The notes below the pieces were generated by a model, which was not told where the DNA came from, ran no database searches, and saw only the letters and a list, made by a program, of their open reading frames with translations. DNA of 39,491 bases from Hydrogenophilales bacterium (GTDB lineage Bacteria; Pseudomonadota; Gammaproteobacteria; Burkholderiales; Thiobacillaceae): contig JAGXGP010000038.1 of assembly GCA_024636775.1 (NCBI GenBank), forward strand, positions 1 to 39,491, written 5' to 3'. Both the position numbers and the translations under genes were made by a program. Of this stretch, positions 36,040-39,491 are shown piece after piece (the first letter of the stretch is position 1; each line of letters opens with the position of its first letter).

Positions 36040-36804
36040 TTACATTGTCTTTATTTTTTCACGGAGGGCTGAATATTGCCGTCTGCTGACTAATAATCGC
36101 TCATTCAGACCGTCCAGCCGCAAAAAGTGGCCGTCCTCATCACCTGGCAAAATCCCTATTTCACGGATCCGCGCACGCGCGACCAGACAGTTTCGATGAA
36201 TCCGGATGAAGATCGGGTCAAACTCGGTTTCCAGCCGGGTAAGCGATTCCTCAATCAGGAATTCACGCTCGGGTGTGCGCACTGTCACATACTTGAGTTC
36301 AGCCTTCAGATACAGAATATCTGCCAGCGGAATCAACACGATGCGGCCTTTTTCGTTGACCGATAAATGCGTGCGGGCTTGCGGGAGCGCTTCGCGCAAC
36401 TGATCCAGCATGGCAGTACTTAAAGTGTGTGCCCGCGATAAGGCACGCACTAATCGGTCGGCGCGCACCGGCTTCAGCAAATAATCAACCGCATTCAAAT
36501 CAAATGCCTGGCAGGCATAAGCATCGTATGCGGTGCAGAAAATAATGGCGGGCGGGGGAATCAGGTGGTTGAGATGGCCCGCACATTCCAGCCCATCCAT
36601 CCCCGGCATGCGGATATCCAGCAGTACCGCATCCACTGAGTGTTGCTGAACCTGAGCCAGTGCATCCAGCCCATTGCCAGCCTCACCCACAATGTCGACG
36701 GGCAAGCGGTCCGCGCAATCTGCCAGCACATCGCGCAGACGGCGGCGCGCGGGGGCTTCGTCATCGACGATGAGAATGCGCAGGGGCGGGCTGGGTGCGT
36801 TCAC
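36040..36804 (-). CDS. algR: LytTR-family response regulator AlgR
   Basis: A 254-residue response regulator. The receiver domain (about 9-125) has the acidic pair in [13 protein letters not shown] and phospho-acceptor Asp63 in LLDIRMPGMDG. A LytTR DNA-binding domain follows at about 150-250 (KAELKYVTVRTPEREFLIEESL, IRIHRNCLVAR). It starts with GTG inside the end of algZ, a 44-base overlap, so translation of the two is linked. In Pseudomonas AlgR controls alginate, type IV pili and virulence; targets here are unknown. The hemC gene often found downstream is absent from this position. Confidence 0.92.
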   Translation of the reverse strand: MNAPSPPLRILIVDDEAPARRRLRDVLADCADRLPVDIVGEAGNGLDALAQVQQHSVDAVLLDIRMPGMDGLECAGHLNHLIPPPAIIFCTAYDAYACQAFDLNAVDYLLKPVRADRLVRALSRAHTLSTAMLDQLREALPQARTHLSVNEKGRIVLIPLADILYLKAELKYVTVRTPEREFLIEESLTRLETEFDPIFIRIHRNCLVARARIREIGILPGDEDGHFLRLDGLNERLLVSRRQYSALREKIKTM

Positions 36805-37807
36805 GGGTATAGGGGATAACGATATGCACTTGATAAACGGCGCCCAGGGGTTCCAACTTGAGCTGGGCGTCGAGGTCGAAATGCAGCATCAAGCGCTCGC
36901 GAATGTTGGCGAGCGCGATGCGATTGCCTTTGTGGTGGCTGACTTCCGTCGCGATAGGGTTGCGCACGAGGATATGCACCTTGTCTGCGCTGAGATAAAT
37001 GTTCAGGCTGATCTCGCCGCCGTCGGGTTGCGGCTCGATGCCATGGTAGACCGCATTTTCCACCAACGGCTGGATGACCAGCGGCGGAATCAGCGCGTCA
37101 CCCGGCATCTTGTTGATGTGCCAGGTCACCAAAAGTCGATCGCCCAGGCGCAGTTGTTCCAGTTCCAGGTAAGCGCGGGTAAGCGCGACTTCGTCCTCCA
37201 GGGGCGCCAACTGGCTGGCGTTATTCATCAAGGCGCGGAACAGATCCGCCATGTTTTCCAGTGCGTGCTCGGCCCGACGCGGGTCGCTGCGCACCAAGGA
37301 CAACACCGCATTAAGACTGTTAAACAGAAAATGAGGCCGAATCCGCGCCTGCAAGGCTTGCAGGCGCGCTTCGGTAATCGCAGGCGACAAGGCGCGCGCA
37401 CGCAGGTTGAAGTAAGCCAGCACCCCTGCGCCCAGCAGCAAGGAAAAAACGGCCACCCCCGTCAATGAAAAGTCACTTAACCCGGTCAGCACCGGGTGCA
37501 GCCACAGCGTCGCCAACACCGGCACCCCCACGCCGATCGCCAGAGTGAACCCGATGCCCAGTTGATAAGGCTGGTTGCGTAACCAATGCCCTGTTGCACA
37601 CAGTGCCAGCAAGGTGAGCAGCAAGGCGGGCTGTGCCAGCGCAGACAATTCAATAAACTCTGCCCCGAATGACAACGCATCCGAAGTCCGTGCCACCACC
37701 CCCGCAACCAGCGCGGCTTCCACCGTCAATGCGATGCGAAGGTTCACCCCCAGGTGACAGAAGTTCGGTAATTCGACCTGCCGGTTGTTATGATTCTTTC
37801 TTTTCAT
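36761..37807 (-). CDS. algZ: LytS-type sensor histidine kinase AlgZ
   Basis: A 348-residue membrane sensor kinase. Four to five hydrophobic helices lie between about residues 25 and 135. The His_kinase domain follows, with phospho-acceptor His159 in [10 protein letters not shown], and an ATPase domain with N box VENAVYHGI and ANIRERL. It would phosphorylate the adjacent AlgR. ATG 37807 is preferred (AGGG five bases upstream); upstream in-frame Met codons lie inside or beyond the divergent argH start. Only 16 bases separate the algZ and argH start codons, so their promoters must overlap the opposite gene. Confidence 0.9.
   Translation of the reverse strand: MKRKNHNNRQVELPNFCHLGVNLRIALTVEAALVAGVVARTSDALSFGAEFIELSALAQPALLLTLLALCATGHWLRNQPYQLGIGFTLAIGVGVPVLATLWLHPVLTGLSDFSLTGVAVFSLLLGAGVLAYFNLRARALSPAITEARLQALQARIRPHFLFNSLNAVLSLVRSDPRRAEHALENMADLFRALMNNASQLAPLEDEVALTRAYLELEQLRLGDRLLVTWHINKMPGDALIPPLVIQPLVENAVYHGIEPQPDGGEISLNIYLSADKVHILVRNPIATEVSHHKGNRIALANIRERLMLHFDLDAQLKLEPLGAVYQVHIVIPYTRERTQPAPAHSHRR
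37786..37794 (+). promoter_or_regulatory. Extended -10 promoter of argH inside algZ
   Basis: TGTTATGAT fits an extended -10 element. It lies in the first codons of divergent algZ, 29 bases before the argH ATG. No clear -35 was seen. Confidence 0.4.
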
Positions 37808-37823
37808 CCCCACCCTTTGCCCC

Positions 37824-39224
37824 ATGAGCACGCCATCGACACCTTCGGACGGCACACCTGCCGCTTGGTCCGGCCGGTTTTCCGAGCCCGTATCAGAAAT
37901 CGTCAAACGCTATACCGCGTCCATCCCTTTCGATTATCGGCTGGCCGAGTTCGATATTCAGGGCTCACTGGCACACGCCGCCATGTTGCACCACGTCGGC
38001 GTCCTCTCCAAGGACGACCTCACCGCGATCCAGGGCGGCATGGCCGAGTTGCAGACCGAAATCCGCGCTGGCCAGATCGTCTGGTCGCTCGACAAGGAAG
38101 ACGTACACCTCAACCTCGAAGCCGCACTGACCGCAAAAATCGGCGATGCCGGTAAGCGCTTGCACACTGGCCGCTCACGCAACGATCAGGTGGCCACCGA
38201 TATCCGGCTTTATCTGCGCGAAGCGATCGACCGCATTCTGGCGGGGCTTATGGCCTGCCAGACTTCACTTGTCGACCTGGCCGAGCAGCACACCGATACC
38301 GTGATGCCCGGCTTTACCCACCTGCAAGTGGCCCAACCGGTGACGTTTGGCCACCACCTGATGGCCTACGTCGAAATGCTGGTGCGCGATGTCGAGCGCA
38401 TGGCCGACTGCCGCCGCCGCGTCAACCGACTCCCTTTGGGTGCCGCCGCGCTGGCCGGCACCAGCTTCCCGATTGACCGCGCCTTTGTCGCGCGTGAACT
38501 GGGCTTTGATGGCATTTGCGAAAACTCGCTCGACGCCGTTTCCGACCGAGATTTCGCCATCGAATTTACCGCTGCTGCCTCGATATTGATGATGCATCTG
38601 TCGCGCCTGTCCGAAGAACTGATCCTGTGGATGAGTCCGCGCGTGGGTTTCATCGATCTGGCCGACCGCTTTTGCACCGGCTCTTCCATCATGCCGCAGA
38701 AGAAGAATCCCGACGTGCCCGAACTGGTGCGCGGTAAAACCGGTCGCGTAAACGGTCATCTGGTCGCCCTGCTCACCCTGATGAAAGGTCAGCCACTGGC
38801 CTACAACAAGGACAATCAGGAAGACAAGGAGCCGCTGTTCGACACCGTCGACACCTTGACCGACACGCTGGCGATCTACGCCGACATGATGCGTGGCGTC
38901 ACCGTCAAACCGGAAGCGATGCGCGCCGCAGTAATGCAGGGCTTCGCCACAGCGACCGACCTGGCCGATTATCTGGTGAAGAAGGGCATGCCCTTCCGCG
39001 ATGCCCATGAAGTGGTGGCACGTGCCGTGCGAGCGGCTGACAGCAGCGGGCGCGACCTCGCCGATCTGGCGCTTGGCGAGCTTCAGGAATTCAGCCAGAT
39101 GATTACGCAAGATGTGTATGACGTACTGACGCTGGAAGGCTCACTGGCCGCCCGCGATCATCTGGGTGGGACCGCACCAGCGCAGGTTCGCGCGGCTATC
39201 GCACGGGCCAGAAAACGGCTTTAA
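37824..39224 (+). CDS. argH: Argininosuccinate lyase
   Basis: A 466-residue lyase of the fumarase/aspartase superfamily, splitting argininosuccinate into arginine and fumarate. The signature [11 protein letters not shown] with its catalytic Ser loop is intact. The other conserved regions are [17 protein letters not shown] and [18 protein letters not shown], the latter containing the catalytic His. Full length for the family. No obvious Shine-Dalgarno sequence precedes the ATG. Divergent from algZ, an arrangement seen in several betaproteobacteria. Confidence 0.97.
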   Translation: MSTPSTPSDGTPAAWSGRFSEPVSEIVKRYTASIPFDYRLAEFDIQGSLAHAAMLHHVGVLSKDDLTAIQGGMAELQTEIRAGQIVWSLDKEDVHLNLEAALTAKIGDAGKRLHTGRSRNDQVATDIRLYLREAIDRILAGLMACQTSLVDLAEQHTDTVMPGFTHLQVAQPVTFGHHLMAYVEMLVRDVERMADCRRRVNRLPLGAAALAGTSFPIDRAFVARELGFDGICENSLDAVSDRDFAIEFTAAASILMMHLSRLSEELILWMSPRVGFIDLADRFCTGSSIMPQKKNPDVPELVRGKTGRVNGHLVALLTLMKGQPLAYNKDNQEDKEPLFDTVDTLTDTLAIYADMMRGVTVKPEAMRAAVMQGFATATDLADYLVKKGMPFRDAHEVVARAVRAADSSGRDLADLALGELQEFSQMITQDVYDVLTLEGSLAARDHLGGTAPAQVRAAIARARKRL

Positions 39225-39234
39225 CCCGTCTGGT

Positions 39235-39491
39235 TCAATTCGAATCCGGCTGCGACGGCTGCGTGGGGGCTGAGTGCTCGCGGCAAATCCGTCGCACCTC
39301 CGGACTGCTGAGCTTTTCCTGCTTCAATCCGCAAAAATAGCTGCGCGGCCCCAGCCGCTGATTGTGGCGGCAGGTCGAACACACGCCAAAACTGCGTTTT
39401 CCGCTTTGCGCCTGCACCTGCGCCAGCACCTGCCGCAACACCACCATCGCCGAAGTCACACGCGCCGGGCTCGCGGTTTGCACGATATCGC
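39235..39491 (-). CDS. C-terminal part of a MarR-like regulator (cut by window edge)
   Basis: The frame is open to the window edge, so only the last 85 or so residues are visible. A helical stretch (ASPARVTSAMVVLRQVLAQV) is followed by a Cys-rich tail: CSTCRHNQ, then FCGLKQEKLSSPEVRRIC and EH. This resembles the C-terminal Cys extension of a group of MarR-type winged-helix regulators, possibly metal or redox responsive. The GTG at 39483 is not taken as a true start because coding sequence continues upstream. The DNA-binding part is outside the window, so the family call is tentative. Confidence 0.6.
   Translation of the reverse strand, partial: DIVQTASPARVTSAMVVLRQVLAQVQAQSGKRSFGVCSTCRHNQRLGPRSYFCGLKQEKLSSPEVRRICREHSAPTQPSQPDSN

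Overview
The window reads as a dense, GC-rich betaproteobacterial chromosome segment. Supporting signs are ubiK–yifB synteny, an AlgZ/AlgR pair divergent from argH, cobalamin-dependent MetH, and a TorF-type porin joined to glnK–amtB. The combination of a methylamine pathway and a guanidine pathway suggests a metabolically flexible or methylotrophic member of the class. I cannot fix the genus from sequence alone. No rRNA, tRNA, CRISPR array, insertion sequence or phage gene was seen.

Layout, left to right. (1) 14-697: an FHA-domain protein. (2) 765-13285, minus strand: one ten-gene operon, read from right to left as ABC importer (binding protein, permease, ATPase), creatininase-family hydrolase, GlnT-type ligase, NikR-like regulator, two DUF1989 proteins (CgdA/CgdB-like), biotin carboxylase fusion, allophanate hydrolase. 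It would normally be annotated as urea degradation. However, the gap between the second DUF1989 gene and the carboxylase holds two perfect hairpins, each capped by an ACGG tetraloop. That is the signature of a guanidine-II (mini-ykkC) riboswitch, so I read the operon as guanidine uptake and assimilation: guanidine to carboxyguanidine to allophanate to ammonia and CO2. The operon has a near-consensus sigma-54 promoter with NtrC-like sites upstream. (3) 13576-23896, minus strand: purU-mgdABCD-gmaS-mgsABC, a complete N-methylglutamate pathway for methylamine. Its genes resemble sarcosine oxidase, glutamine synthetase III and GlxBCD. It ends at a strong terminator. (4) 24038-25103, plus strand: a divergent XRE-cupin regulator and a GNAT acetyltransferase. 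(5) 25316-27936, minus strand: porin-glnK-amtB, with a sigma-54 promoter and two good NtrC sites. (6) 28158-39491: housekeeping genes (ubiK, yifB, a VIT-family transporter, rhodanese, metH, a Nudix hydrolase, algR/algZ, argH, and the end of a MarR-like gene).

How it fits together: about 27 kb is devoted to scavenging nitrogen from methylamine, guanidine and ammonium. Two of the three operons carry sigma-54/NtrC-type control. The guanidine operon appears to add a second gate, because the riboswitch sits inside it and would control translation of only the carboxylase and perhaps the coupled allophanate hydrolase. N-methylglutamate dehydrogenase should release C1 units as methylene-tetrahydrofolate, with PurU regenerating tetrahydrofolate. 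The most notable observations are the internal guanidine-II riboswitch, the NikR-like regulator that has lost nickel ligands inside a guanidine operon, the uncharacterised creatininase/GlnT pair in the same operon, and a string of RNA hairpins ending in a terminator just before the Nudix gene.
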